From Polyrhizophydium stewartii (taxonomy: Eukaryota > Chytridiomycota > Chytridiomycetes > Rhizophydiales), in contig JADGIZ010000331.1 in assembly GCA_027604665.1 (NCBI GenBank), positions 1-15,882 on the forward strand: 15,882 nucleotides of DNA. Direction: 5' to 3'. The notes beneath the pieces were generated by a model. It had not been told where the DNA came from. It saw only the letters and a list, made by a program, of their open reading frames with translations, and did no database searches. The position numbers and the translations under genes were made by a program. Each line of letters begins with the position of its first letter. Positions within the stretch are counted from its first letter, which is position 1. Shown here in pieces: positions 1-8,640 of the stretch.

Positions 1-56
1 CCGCGAAGCTGACCCGCCGGCCCCCGCCCTCGCCGCCGCCCCCCCCCCCGCCGCAG
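1..56 (+). other. 3' part of an Rpb9 intron
   Basis: The sequence shows CTGAC at 9-13, then a C-rich tract with an 11-base C run at about 39-49, then CCGCAG ending at 56. The downstream Rpb9 frame opens at 57. The donor lies outside the window. Confidence 0.75.
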
Positions 57-258
57 CGAGCAGACGCTGGTCTCGATCGACCTCTCCAGCGACCCGACCT
101 TCCCGCGCTCAAAGACAATGTGCCCGCAGTGCGGCCACATGGAGGCCGTCTTCTTCCAGTCCCGCTCAAAGGGCAAGGACGCCAACATGAAGCTGTTCTT
201 TGCCTGCTGCAGCTGCAACCACCGCTGGACCCAGGACACGCCGGGCACGCAGGCATGA
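57..258 (+). CDS. RPB9: RNA polymerase II subunit Rpb9, C-terminal exon (partial)
   Basis: This is the last exon of Rpb9, a small zinc-ribbon subunit of RNA polymerase II that contributes to start-site selection, elongation and fidelity in the nucleus. The reading frame (codons from 58, TGA at 256-258) gives about 66 residues. It contains the family block SSDPTFPR, followed by a TFIIS-like ribbon with CPQC, EAVFFQS, a CCSC pair and HRW. The loop between the two Cys pairs is SRSKGKDANMKLFF. It lacks the acidic RSADEP-type hairpin of TFIIS, Rpa12 and Rpc11, which is why I call Rpb9 rather than a cleavage factor. The exon is preceded by an intron tail (bases 1-56) with CTGAC at 9-13, a C-rich tract and acceptor CAG at 54-56. 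The N-terminal ribbon lies outside the window. The short tail after HRW (TQDTPGTQA) is not conserved. Confidence 0.9.
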
Positions 259-327
259 CCCGGCCCGCCGCCATATCCCGCTGCGCGCTGCGCCGCTCTC
301 GGCTGCACGGGCACGCCGCTGCTCTCG

Positions 328-363
<36 letters not shown>
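328..363. repeat. (GCC)12 trinucleotide repeat upstream of PDCD5
   Basis: An uninterrupted run of GCC units lies in the 154-base space between the Rpb9 stop and the PDCD5 start. It is in the promoter or 5' leader of PDCD5, not in a supported coding exon. Confidence 0.9.
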
Positions 364-364
<1 letters not shown>

Positions 365-412
365 GGCAGCGTCTTGCCCGCCCGTGCCAGCAATGAAGTT
401 TCCTTCAATTCC

Positions 413-1307
413 ATGAGCGCCTTTGGCGGTGACGAGCTGCAGGCCATCCGCGCACGCCGCATGGCCGAGCTGCGCCGGCAGGACGTGCGTGCGCCCCCGC
501 CAACGTCCCGTCTCTCCCATCCCCGCGGCCGCCCGCGCGCACATGCTCTGCCCGCCAGCCCTCCCGCTGCGCCTGCTGCCTGCTGACGGCCAGCTCCGAC
601 TCGACGCCTCGCTGCCCGCTGCTCGCCGGCCACCGCATCCCCTTGCCCAGGGCGGCCCTGCTGCGGGCGCCATCCCAGGCCTCGCCGGCGCAGGCCCCGC
701 CGCTGACCGCGGCGACGCCGCAGACGCCAAGAAGCCGTGAGCCGCCCGCACGCCGATGGCAGCCCGCCCCGCCGACTTGGCCTGCTTTCTGACACCGGTG
801 TTTCCAGCGACCCCGAGGAGATGCGCCGCAACATGGTGAGCGCCCACCCCCTTGCGTTGCCGCCACCGCCCGCCGCAAGCGCCGCCGCCTGCTGACCCGA
901 CCCGCCTTCCCACTCCCAGCTGTTCCAGATCCTCGACAACAGCGCCCGCGAGCGCCTTGCGCGCATCAAGATCGTCAAGAGCGACAAGGCCCGCGCCGTC
1001 GAGGACATGCTCCTGCGCATGGTGCGCCTGCTGCTCGCCCCCGCATCCCCGCCACTGCGCCTGCCGCGGTCCGTCTGCTGACGTGTTGCATCTCGGGCCA
1101 TCTCGCCCGTGCCAGGCTCAAAGCGGCCAGCTGCGCGGCAAAGTCAACGAGTCCCAGCTCATCGAGTTCCTCGAGCAGATCAGCGAGCAGAGCCAGCAGT
1201 CCACCAAGATCACCGTACGCTGCCGCGTGCTTCGAGTGTGGCTGTTGTTTGCGCTCCACGCTGACGCTGGACTTGGCAATGTGGCGTTGCAGTTCAACCG
1301 CCGCAGG

Positions 1308-1340
<33 letters not shown>

Positions 1341-1352
1341 TGGGATCTGTGA
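413..1352 (+). CDS. PDCD5: PDCD5 homologue (DNA-binding TFAR19 family), six exons
   Basis: This is a homologue of human PDCD5 (programmed cell death 5) and yeast YMR074C, a small helical-bundle protein family. Exons: 413-484, 651-736, 808-835, 920-1021, 1116-1214, 1293-1352, giving 148 residues. All exon phases agree. Residues 1-24 (MSAFGGDELQAIRARRMAEL onward) match the family N-terminus. Residues 54-129 hold the core, including LFQILDNSARERLARIKIVK and GQLRGKVNESQLIEFL. The end is the family motif FNRRR, then an acidic tail of nine Asp and EWDL (human ends in a similar acidic tail). Exon 2 (residues 25-53) is a Gly/Ala-rich linker longer than in human PDCD5 (125 residues), and its boundaries are the least certain. 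Exon 3 is only 28 bases. The ATG at 413 is chosen because it opens the conserved N-terminus. The gene converges with the lipid-transfer gene downstream. Confidence 0.93.
1311..1337 (+). repeat. (GAC)9 codon repeat, poly-Asp tail of PDCD5
   Basis: Nine identical GAC codons directly follow FNRRRI and form the acidic C-terminus. The purity of the codon run suggests repeat slippage, although acidic tails are normal in this family. Confidence 0.9.
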
Positions 1353-1709
1353 CCTCGAGAGCGTCGCCAGCTTGGACGCTGCGCTCAATCAATCAAATTG
1401 TATCGCCCTTTCTGAGCCCTTCTGCCCCGCATTGTGTCGCTGACGGCACATGGAGTGCTTGACGCCGATCAAGTTGCCGGGCGTCGTTGTGCACCGTGCA
1501 TGATGGAAGCTTGCCAAGTTCATTTCGGCTTGCACACATCTCGGCTTGCGCAGATTTCGCCGTACGCATATTCCGTCGTGTGCGTTATCTTGTCTTGTGC
1601 ACAAATCATGTGCCGAAGTAGCTGGTGCCGACAGCGAGAGGCATCGAGAGCGGGAGCAGAGGAGCGGAGAGGTGAAGGAGGGAGACCAGGAAGAGCAACG
1701 GAGGCGCCG
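1353..1709. other. Convergent intergenic region, no gene seen
   Basis: This 357-base spacer separates the PDCD5 stop and the stop of the minus-strand lipid-transfer gene. It is visibly less GC-rich than the exons and should hold both 3' UTRs. I find no AATAAA hexamer, no tRNA and no conserved open frame. Confidence 0.6.
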
Positions 1710-3345
1710 TCACACCTTGGTGATGATCGGCCAGTAGTCCTCAAACTTCCAGTCGAACGGGTACTTGCCGCCATAGTCGCTCAGCAACTGCTCCGGGTCA
1801 ATGTACTTGCGGATGTCGGTCCACCCGCCGGTGCCGTCGACCTGCTTGCCCTGCGGCTCCTCGGCCGCCGCCGCAGCAGTCGCCGCCGCCAGCACGGCCG
1901 TCTCGGTCGGATCCGCCGCAGTCTCGTGGCTCTCGTCTGCTCGCGGCGCACTCCGCGGCAGCGTCTGCCTGCTGCTGCTACTGCTGTCGTCTCCAGCGTC
2001 CTCGGCGAGCAGGTTCTTGAGGTTCACCATGTGGATCTTGCTGCGCGTGACGGGGTCCAGGAACGGGCCGACGACGCGGAACAGTACCCACAGGTACCAC
2101 GACGGATTGATGACAAACGATGTGCCAAGGCGCTGCGCATGCCAGATCGCCGCGTCAGCCACACGAAACCCGTCCTCGCAAAGCAGCGGGCAGGGCTGCC
2201 CGGGAACAGCGCGGGTGCAGCGCGGATGAAGCGCAGGCGCAAGGCTCGCACCTCCGGGTAGTGGTCTCCGACGACTTGCAGGAAGCGGCGTGTGACGGAA
2301 AGCGGCGGCGCCGTTGCGACGCTGATGTTCTCGTAGTCGACCACGATGCACAGGCTCTCGATGCCCGGCGGCATGAGCTTGACGAGCTTCTCGAGGTTGT
2401 AGACGACAAAGCGCAGCTGGCGGTCGTACGTCTTTGTGTTCTCGCGCGCGGGCACGAGGTACACTGGCGTGCGCAGGCCCGCCCCCACGGCGCGAGGTGA
2501 GATCCGCGGCCGTGGGGCATCGCGGCGGCCGACGAGGCGGATGAATCGATTGCCGGCGTCAGCGGGAGGGCGGCGACGGGCAGGGTCGGAGTGCGCGGCT
2601 CACGGACGGGGCGGCCGAGCCGGTCAAAGCCTGCGGGCCGGCGGCAGGCGAGGCGGCCGCGGCCGCGGCGGCAGTGAGGCGCAGCGGGTGGCGGGCGGCC
2701 GCGGCGCGGGGGGCAGGACACGGGCGTGGCGCGGGGTGCAGGCGTCAGCAGGTACCACACCACGGCAGCGTCGCCGGGCCGACGTCCGCCTTGCATGCAG
2801 CCACGCACCCGAGATGACCTCCTTGCCGCACTCGGCCTCGGGCTGCACCTCCTCGTCGCTGATCTCGTCGGGCTTGTACTCGCGGCGCCAGTTGAGCGTC
2901 GCCTCGAGCCGCTTGGCTGCCTTGGGGCGTCAGCCGCCATTCCAGCGCCGTGTCGGCCGCGGGCGCAGGCACGCCGCCTCGGCGGACAGCCGCCCGACGC
3001 ACCGGCCAAGTCGTAGTTCCACCGAGTGGCGCGCAGGTACCGCACGCAGCACGCCAGGTCCGCCCATGCGGCCTCGCGCGCGCGCTGCGCCGCGCCCGCC
3101 GCGTCGTCAGGCCCGCTCGGCCGATGCAGCACGCTCTTCTCGACGTGCGCCAGCAGCCGCCTGGCGGCGTCGACCCGCTCGCTCTTGAGCCCGTGAAGCG
3201 GGTACCCCTCGGGCGGCGGCGGCACAGTGGCCTTGGCAGGGTCGAGCTGCGGCACCGTTGTGCGCGGGCCGCGCTCGGCCGCCAGCTCCTCCTCTGTCTT
3301 GAGCGACGGCAGCGATGCCTTGGATCCCAGCACCCACGAGAGCAT
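1710..3345 (-). CDS. Pdr16/Pdr17-like CRAL-TRIO (Sec14-family) lipid-transfer protein
   Basis: This is a predicted phosphatidylinositol/sterol-type lipid transfer protein acting between membranes. Exons in transcript order: 3345-3003, 2916-2809, 2630-2604, 2463-2252, 2132-1710, giving 370 residues. Residues about 61-127 form the CRAL-TRIO N-terminal helices ([20 protein letters not shown]). Residues about 143-267 form the lipid-binding domain, with [49 protein letters not shown] and [11 protein letters not shown]. The end, [11 protein letters not shown], matches the Pdr16/Pdr17 branch as I recall it. An Ala/Ser/acidic insertion (about residues 274-333) sits before the conserved tail. Exon 3 is only 27 bases. 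The ATG at 3345 is the conservative start; in-frame ATGs at 3387 and 3411 would add 14 or 22 residues. A CAG just upstream (about 3350-3352) could be the acceptor of a leader intron. The promoter is shared with LST8. Pdr16 cannot be told from Pdr17 here. Confidence 0.88.
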
Positions 3346-3632
3346 GCTTGCCTGGGAAACCCACAAAACGGCCTGCTGCGCCAGCATGCCGCCCGCGCCG
3401 CAGCACGGCATCCGGCCATGGTCCTACCAGGTGGCGTTGGCCTCTTGCGGCTGCAGCCGCGGCCAGATGGCCCTGTGCTTGCGCCTTGGCCGCCTGCACC
3501 AGCGCCGTCCCACCGCCTCGCAGTCGATCTCAAACTTGCCTTGGAAGCCAGCACCAGCCTCCCGCCTCCCGCCTCGCCAGCCTGCACATGCAGCAACCGC
3601 ACGCACTGCCTCCGCAGCAGTTCATAGAGCCG
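3346..3632. promoter_or_regulatory. Divergent promoter region between the lipid-transfer gene and LST8
   Basis: The two genes start head to head with 287 bases between the chosen ATGs (242 if LST8 starts at 3588). The region must carry both 5' UTRs and both promoters. I see no TATA box or other motif that I would defend. Confidence 0.6.
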
Positions 3633-5063
3633 ATGCAGTCCCCCGTCACGGAGGTCGTGCTCGCCACCGCCGGATACGACCACACCATCCGGTTCTGGGA
3701 GGCCCTGAGCGGCGTGTGCCTGCGCACCATCCAGCACACAGACTCGGTGCGTCTCAGCGGACAGGCGGCGCAGCCCGCGCGGCCGCGCCAATGGCATGCG
3801 GCTGCCTGCCTTCCGAGCCGTCGGCCTGCCTGCCGCGCCGCCAGCGAGCTGACGCCGACGCACCGGCCCACGGCCCGCCCGCGCGCCGGCACCCCAGGTC
3901 AACCGGCTCGCAATCTCGCCCGACAAGCGGTTCCTCGCCGCCGCCGGTGCGTCGCTGCCCCGGCCGGGCGCCCCTGCTGAACTGCTGCGGCCACTGTCCG
4001 CATAGCTGCCTGCAGCTGCCCCCCGCCCGCACCGGCCGACGGCGGGTCAGGCCGCTGCCGCTGCTGACGCCGCGTCGCGCAGGCAACCCGCATGTGCGCC
4101 TCTACGACGTGCAGTCCAACAACCCCAGCCCGGTCATGTCGTTCGAGGGCCACACGGGCAACATCACCGCCATTGCGTTCCAGTCTGCGGGCCGCTGGAT
4201 CGTCACCTGCAGCGAGGACGGCACGATCAAGATCTTTGACGTCCGGTGCGCTGCTGCCCCCTCATCAGATAGTAGTGGCCCATCTCGCCCATCTGGCCCA
4301 ACGCTTGCGCTGACCCTCCCCCCTGTTTCTGCCTCCCCGACAGTGCCCCCAACATCCAGCGCGACTACGAGCTCCGATCGCCGGTCAACGACGTCATCAT
4401 CCACCCGAACCAGGGCGAGCTGGTCTCGTGCGACCAGAACGGATCCATCCGAGTGTGGGATCTGGCCGAGAACTCGTGCACGCACGAGCTGGTGCCCGAG
4501 GAGGACACGCCCGTGCGCTCGGTCAGCATGGCCAACGACGGCTCGCTGCTTGTTGCCGCCAACAACAAGGTGCGTGCACTGTCTTCCTTCCCCACGCTGT
4601 CCTCTGCGATGCCGATCGGCGTCGCTGCCTTGTCGACTTCGATGCTGACTCGCCTGCCGGCCTCGCCGGTGTTGTTCAGGGCAACTACTACGTCTGGCGC
4701 ACCCGCACCGGCCAGGACGCCACCGAGTTCGAGGCGCTCACCAAGGTCGCCGCACACACAAAGTACATCACAAAGTGCCTGCTGAGCCCGGACAACCGGC
4801 TGCTGGCGACGTGCTCGGCCGACCACACGGTCAAGATCTGGGACGCCAGCCGCCACCGGTTCACGCTCGACAAGACCCTCGAGGGCCACCAGCGCTGGGT
4901 GTGGGACTGCTCCTTCTCGGCCGACTCGGCGTATCTCGTCACGGGCTCGTCGGACCACTCGGCGCGGCTGTGGGATCTGTCGACGGGCGAGACCATCAGG
5001 CACTACAATGGCCATCAAAAGGCGGTCGTGTGTGTTGCTCTGCACGATGTCAGCGTGCTGTGA
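3633..5063 (+). CDS. LST8: Lst8, WD40 subunit of TOR complexes 1 and 2, five exons
   Basis: Lst8 is a seven-bladed WD40 propeller that binds and stabilises the TOR kinase domain in TORC1 and TORC2. Exons: 3633-3746, 3898-3946, 4083-4245, 4344-4569, 4680-5063, giving 311 residues (yeast Lst8 is 303). Near-invariant Lst8 blocks are present: [20 protein letters not shown] (residues 10-29), [64 protein letters not shown] and [11 protein letters not shown] near the end. All exon phases agree. The junction of exons 1 and 2 gives TDS-VNRL, where relatives have DSQVNRL, so one Gln appears to be absent. The ATG at 3633 gives the usual N-terminal length; an in-frame ATG at 3588 would add 15 residues. 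The gene diverges from the lipid-transfer gene and converges with the carrier gene. The identification is very secure. Confidence 0.96.
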
Positions 5064-5290
5064 TGCTCGGTACTCAGTTATCCAACATAGGGGATGCACG
5101 ACACGCCATCGCCGCCTGGAGGCGGCCGTCCCCTCGCCACCCGCTCTTGTCAATACACTGCCTCGCATTGGCTACCTCTGACGACGGCGGTGCTCCGCAG
5201 TCGCCGGCAATATGCATGTTTGTTTTTGAAGATACTGTCAGACAGGAAACCGCGTGCCGCGAGAGAGCGGCGACAGCGTGCATCCAAGGT
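5064..5290. other. Convergent intergenic region LST8 / carrier
   Basis: This 227-base spacer lies between two stop codons and presumably contains both 3' UTRs. I see no gene, tRNA or strong hairpin. Confidence 0.55.
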
Positions 5291-6614
5291 TCAGAAGAAC
5301 TGGTCCATGATCCGGCTGCTCGTCTCGACGCCAAAGAAGAACGCAGCCGAGGCCGGGAACGCGCGCAACAGCGTCGGGCCAAGACCGCGGAACAGCCCTG
5401 CGGGCCCGGACTCTGCAAACAGCTTGGATACGACCTTGCCGACAGACGCCTCACCCGGCGGCGCCGACTGCAGCCGCGACTTGATGGTGTCCATCGGGAT
5501 CGCGATCGTCCAGTTGATCATCCCCGCAATGCCTGCATCGCGCAAGTCAGCCATCTCGCACCAGATAGACCGCATGCGCGAATGTGCTGGTCTGCACGCG
5601 GCGCTTACCGCCAGACAGCATGATGGCGGCCGAGTTGACATGCCCGTCGTGGCCCTGGCGCTCGCGGAACCACCGCTTGAGCCCCTCGTAGGTCAAAAAG
5701 TAAAAGTAGCTTCCAGGGAAGTCGCGCAGGATGGTGAAGCCCGTGCCGCGGAACACGGCGCGCACGCCGCCCTCGCGCACAATCTGCCGGATGACCTCGA
5801 CAAAGCCCTGCGGCGCGGGGCCGCCCGCCGATCCGCCGTGTGCGCGCATCGCCGTCTGCTGCACCTGCAGCCGGATCTTGACCTGCTCTGCGGGGCCGAG
5901 CAGGAACGATACCGGGATGGCTGCGAGTGCGCCTGCGAGGCCGATCTGGTTGAGCGACAGCTGGTCCACGATCGCGCCCGTGTCCTTGGCCGCCGCTGGC
6001 CCGCGCCCGCTGCCGCTCAGGCCGATCACGAGCTGCTGGCACACAAAGTACGCTGCGGGATCGCCGACGCACCGTCAGCGTGCACGCTCATACAACTCGG
6101 GAGGGGGGGTGGGACACCGTCGGCCGAAACTCACCCCAGAAGTTGGTTGCGAGCACGGGCTGCAGTTCATCGCCGCGTATCGCAGTCGCAAGCAGCGATG
6201 GCCCGCGCGATCGTCAGCCCCCGCTTCGGTCACAGGACCTCGGCGTCGCCCAGGCACACGACGCACCGGTGTTCCGAGGAAGACGGGCGTGACGCCGCGG
6301 TAGAGGCCCAGGAAGCCGTCGGCGGCGACGATGCGCCGCGCGGCCTGCAGCGTCGAGATGCGCGCCGTGCCCGTCACGCCCGTCTGCATGCGCACCTTGA
6401 CGAGGTCGAATGGATGCGACACGGCCACCTGTCGCCCGGTCCCGCAGCCCCCCGCCGCGAGCACGCAATGAGGAGGTCAGCCCATGGACGCCGCTCGCGT
6501 CAGCACCCTCGGCGCCTGCGCTCTGCATGCGGCCCGCACCAGCGTCAAGCCGCCAAATGCGCCGGCGAGGAACGACTTGAGCGCCGACTTGGGCCGCGGC
6601 GCCTGCTCGCCCAT
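5291..6614 (-). CDS. CRC1: Mitochondrial carnitine/acylcarnitine carrier (SLC25A20/Crc1 type)
   Basis: This six-helix inner-membrane carrier should exchange acylcarnitine for carnitine and so feed fatty acids or acetyl units to mitochondria. Exons: 6614-6540, 6428-6267, 6159-6135, 6052-5609, 5532-5291, giving 315 residues. Three mitochondrial-carrier signatures are present: SHPFDLVKVR (29-38), GPAEQVKIR (140-148, with E in place of D) and IPMDTIKSR (247-255). Carnitine-carrier features include the His before the first PxD motif, Arg-Asp in TILRDFPGSYFYFLTYEGLK (contact point II; ornithine carriers tend to have Arg-Glu), SGGIAGMINW, RLQSAPPG and LLRAFPASAAFFFGVE near the end. Exon 3 is only 25 bases (PVLATNFW). 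The ATG at 6614 opens directly into KSFLAGAFGG, the first helix. The residue between exons 1 and 2 fits the family without a gap. An ornithine or basic amino-acid carrier is the main alternative. Confidence 0.9.
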
Positions 6615-6783
6615 GGTGCGCTGTTCGTCGGCGGTCAGCAAGGTTCGGCGGGCTCGAAAATGTCGCTTGAGAAACCCGCCCCGCCCGACAGATGCCGATG
6701 ATGCTGCTGCAGCGGCATCCACGCCCCCGCGGCGGCCGCAGCCCGCCCACACACGCAAAACAGACGCACCCACGCAGCCGCGC
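6615..6783. promoter_or_regulatory. Compact divergent promoter, carrier / ankyrin gene
   Basis: Only 169 bases separate the start codons of the carrier (minus) and the ankyrin protein (plus), so this is a candidate bidirectional promoter. No specific factor site is recognised. Confidence 0.5.
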
Positions 6784-8535
6784 ATGTCCTCGCTGCAGCC
6801 GCCCGACTCGGCGGCCGCCGAGGCCCGCCGATCGCAGACGGCCACGCCCGCCGCGCGCGGGTCCACCGCGCCGTCGGCGGGCTCTGGTGCGCGGCCGCGC
6901 ACAGGCACGCCCGGCAAGCGGCAGGCCAGATCCGCTGCCCCCGTCGCCGCCGCCCCCGTCTTCTCGCACAAGGAGTTCGAACTGCTCCAAGCCTGCGACG
7001 ACGGCGACATCGACAAGGTGGGCCACGCCCCCCCCCCCGCTCCCCGTCAAGCACCGCCCAAGCCGACGACAGGCCATTCCCATGTCCGACGCCTCTCTGC
7101 GTCGCTGCCGCCCGTCGCAACGATCGCTGATGCGCCTTGTGCTGACGCTGCGCCTTGTCGCCCATGCAGGTGTATAAGCTGCTATGGGACGGCGCTCGCG
7201 TCAACTGCCGCATGCCTGGCGTCGGCTCCACGTGAGCATTGCAGCCCGGCTCTCTCCGTATGTGGATCTGGCGACTGACAATCTCGGCCCATCGCCGCAC
7301 TTGGCGGCCGCACTGCACCTGCTTGACATGGCCGAGCCGCTCGCCAGCCCGCTCATGGTCGCCTGCAAGCAGGGCCACACCAAAGTCGCCGCCGTCTTGA
7401 TCGAGTTTGGCGCGCTCGTCAAATCCTCGGACGACTACGCCGCGACGGCCCTGCACTGGTGCGTGCCCGCTGGTCCGACGCAGCGTCAGGGAAGCATCCG
7501 AGTGGTTCTGACTCGTTTCTGCGGGCCAACAGGGCGGCAAACAGCGGCGATCCGGCACTCGTCAGCCTAGTGGTCTCCAAGGGCCATCTGAGCGCCGCGG
7601 ATCTGTCCAAGCGCGACACATTCGGATCAACGCCGTTGCACTTTGCGTCCGTGCGCAACCTGGCCGGCAGCGTACAGGCGCTAGTAAGCCCACACTCTCT
7701 GAATGCCGAACAAGCGAGTCGTGTGTTCTGACAAACGCGAAACGTGTGCGCAGATTAGCGCGGGTTTGGACCCGACCTCGGTCAACAACGACGGCCGCAA
7801 GGCAAGCGACCTCACCACGGACGACACAATCCGAGCGTTTCTGCAAGGTGAGGTCGCAACGCTGAGTGCACCGCGCGACGCTTTCGACTCGCTCTGACCC
7901 GCAATACTGTCTCTCGCGCAGACGAGGAGGCCAAAGCAGCGCGTCTCGCGGCCATGCGCAACAAGCGCAACGAAGAGGCCGCTGGCGACGCCCAGCCGCA
8001 GTCCAACTCCAAGTCGAAAAAGTCCAAAAAGGGAAAGTCGGCCAAGTCCAAGACCAAGATTTCGGCATCGAGCAGCGCGCTCAAGCAGAGCCGGTCCGCC
8101 GGTGCCTCGCGCAACTTGGCCGGCGACGCCGCAGAGCCCCGCGGAGCAACGAGATCCACCGCCGCCTTGTCGGTCGCGCAGTCGAGCCAGCGGCTCACGT
8201 CCACGTCGTCATCGTCACTGTCGCGCGCACGCTCGGTGCGGCCAGGAAGCACCGCAGCCAGCACCGGCGCGCCGGGTGCAAGCCGGACTACAAGCTCGCA
8301 GGGCGTCGCCGCCGGCGCGGCTCGTGATGCCAACCCTGCTGGCGGCGAGACCTCCAAATCGTCGCGCAACGGCAGCCGCACGCTCCCGTCCTCTGGCGCG
8401 GGCTCGACCCGCCAGATCAGGAAGGCGGACTCGCCCAACACAAGCGACTCGTCCTTGAGCCGCGGCAAGCCGCCAAAGCCAAACGCGCTCAAGGGCTTTG
8501 TCGCCGCCGGACCCTCGGCCCCGCGGCGACTCTGA
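6784..8535 (+). CDS. Ankyrin-repeat protein with Lys/Ser-rich tail, function unknown
   Basis: I do not recognise a specific orthologue. Exons: 6784-7017, 7170-7231, 7348-7458, 7533-7683, 7754-7847, 7922-8535, giving 421 residues with consistent phases. Residues 1-59 are low-complexity (Ala, Ser, Arg, Pro). Ankyrin repeats run from about residue 63 to 217: FELLQACDDGDIDKVYKLL, then TPLMVACKQGHTKVAAVLIE, TALHWAANSGDPALVSLVV, and TPLHFASVRNLAGSVQALIS followed by AGLDPTSVNNDGRKASDL. The repeats point to a protein-binding adaptor role (family knowledge, not specific). A short charged segment (DEEAKAARLAAMRNKRNEEA) leads into a Lys/Ser-rich stretch (about residues 240-265) and a disordered Ser/Ala/Gly tail with no recognised domain. 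The ATG at 6784 is chosen because earlier in-frame ATGs (6484, 6613) overlap the carrier gene. The intron 1 donor is GTGGGC, less typical here. Confidence 0.8.
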
Positions 8536-8640
8536 GCGGTCGCAGCGTCAGATGATGAAGAAGAGGAAGCAGTGCCTTGCCTTGCTGGTGCCAATAGAGA
8601 GTGCAACTGTGCATCTCCTGCGAGTTTTCATTGCCGTTGC
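8536..8640. other. Short convergent spacer, ankyrin gene / ribokinase
   Basis: Only 105 bases lie between the two stop codons. The 3' UTRs of the two convergent transcripts probably overlap. Confidence 0.5.

Noticed and set aside
166..1101. Long minus-strand open frame opposite Rpb9 and PDCD5
   Set aside because: It is the antisense shadow of GC-rich exons, Arg/Gly-rich, with no motif.
5094..6701. 535-residue plus-strand open frame opposite the carrier gene
   Set aside because: The minus strand carries a complete, phased mitochondrial carrier here; the plus-strand frame has no recognisable domain.
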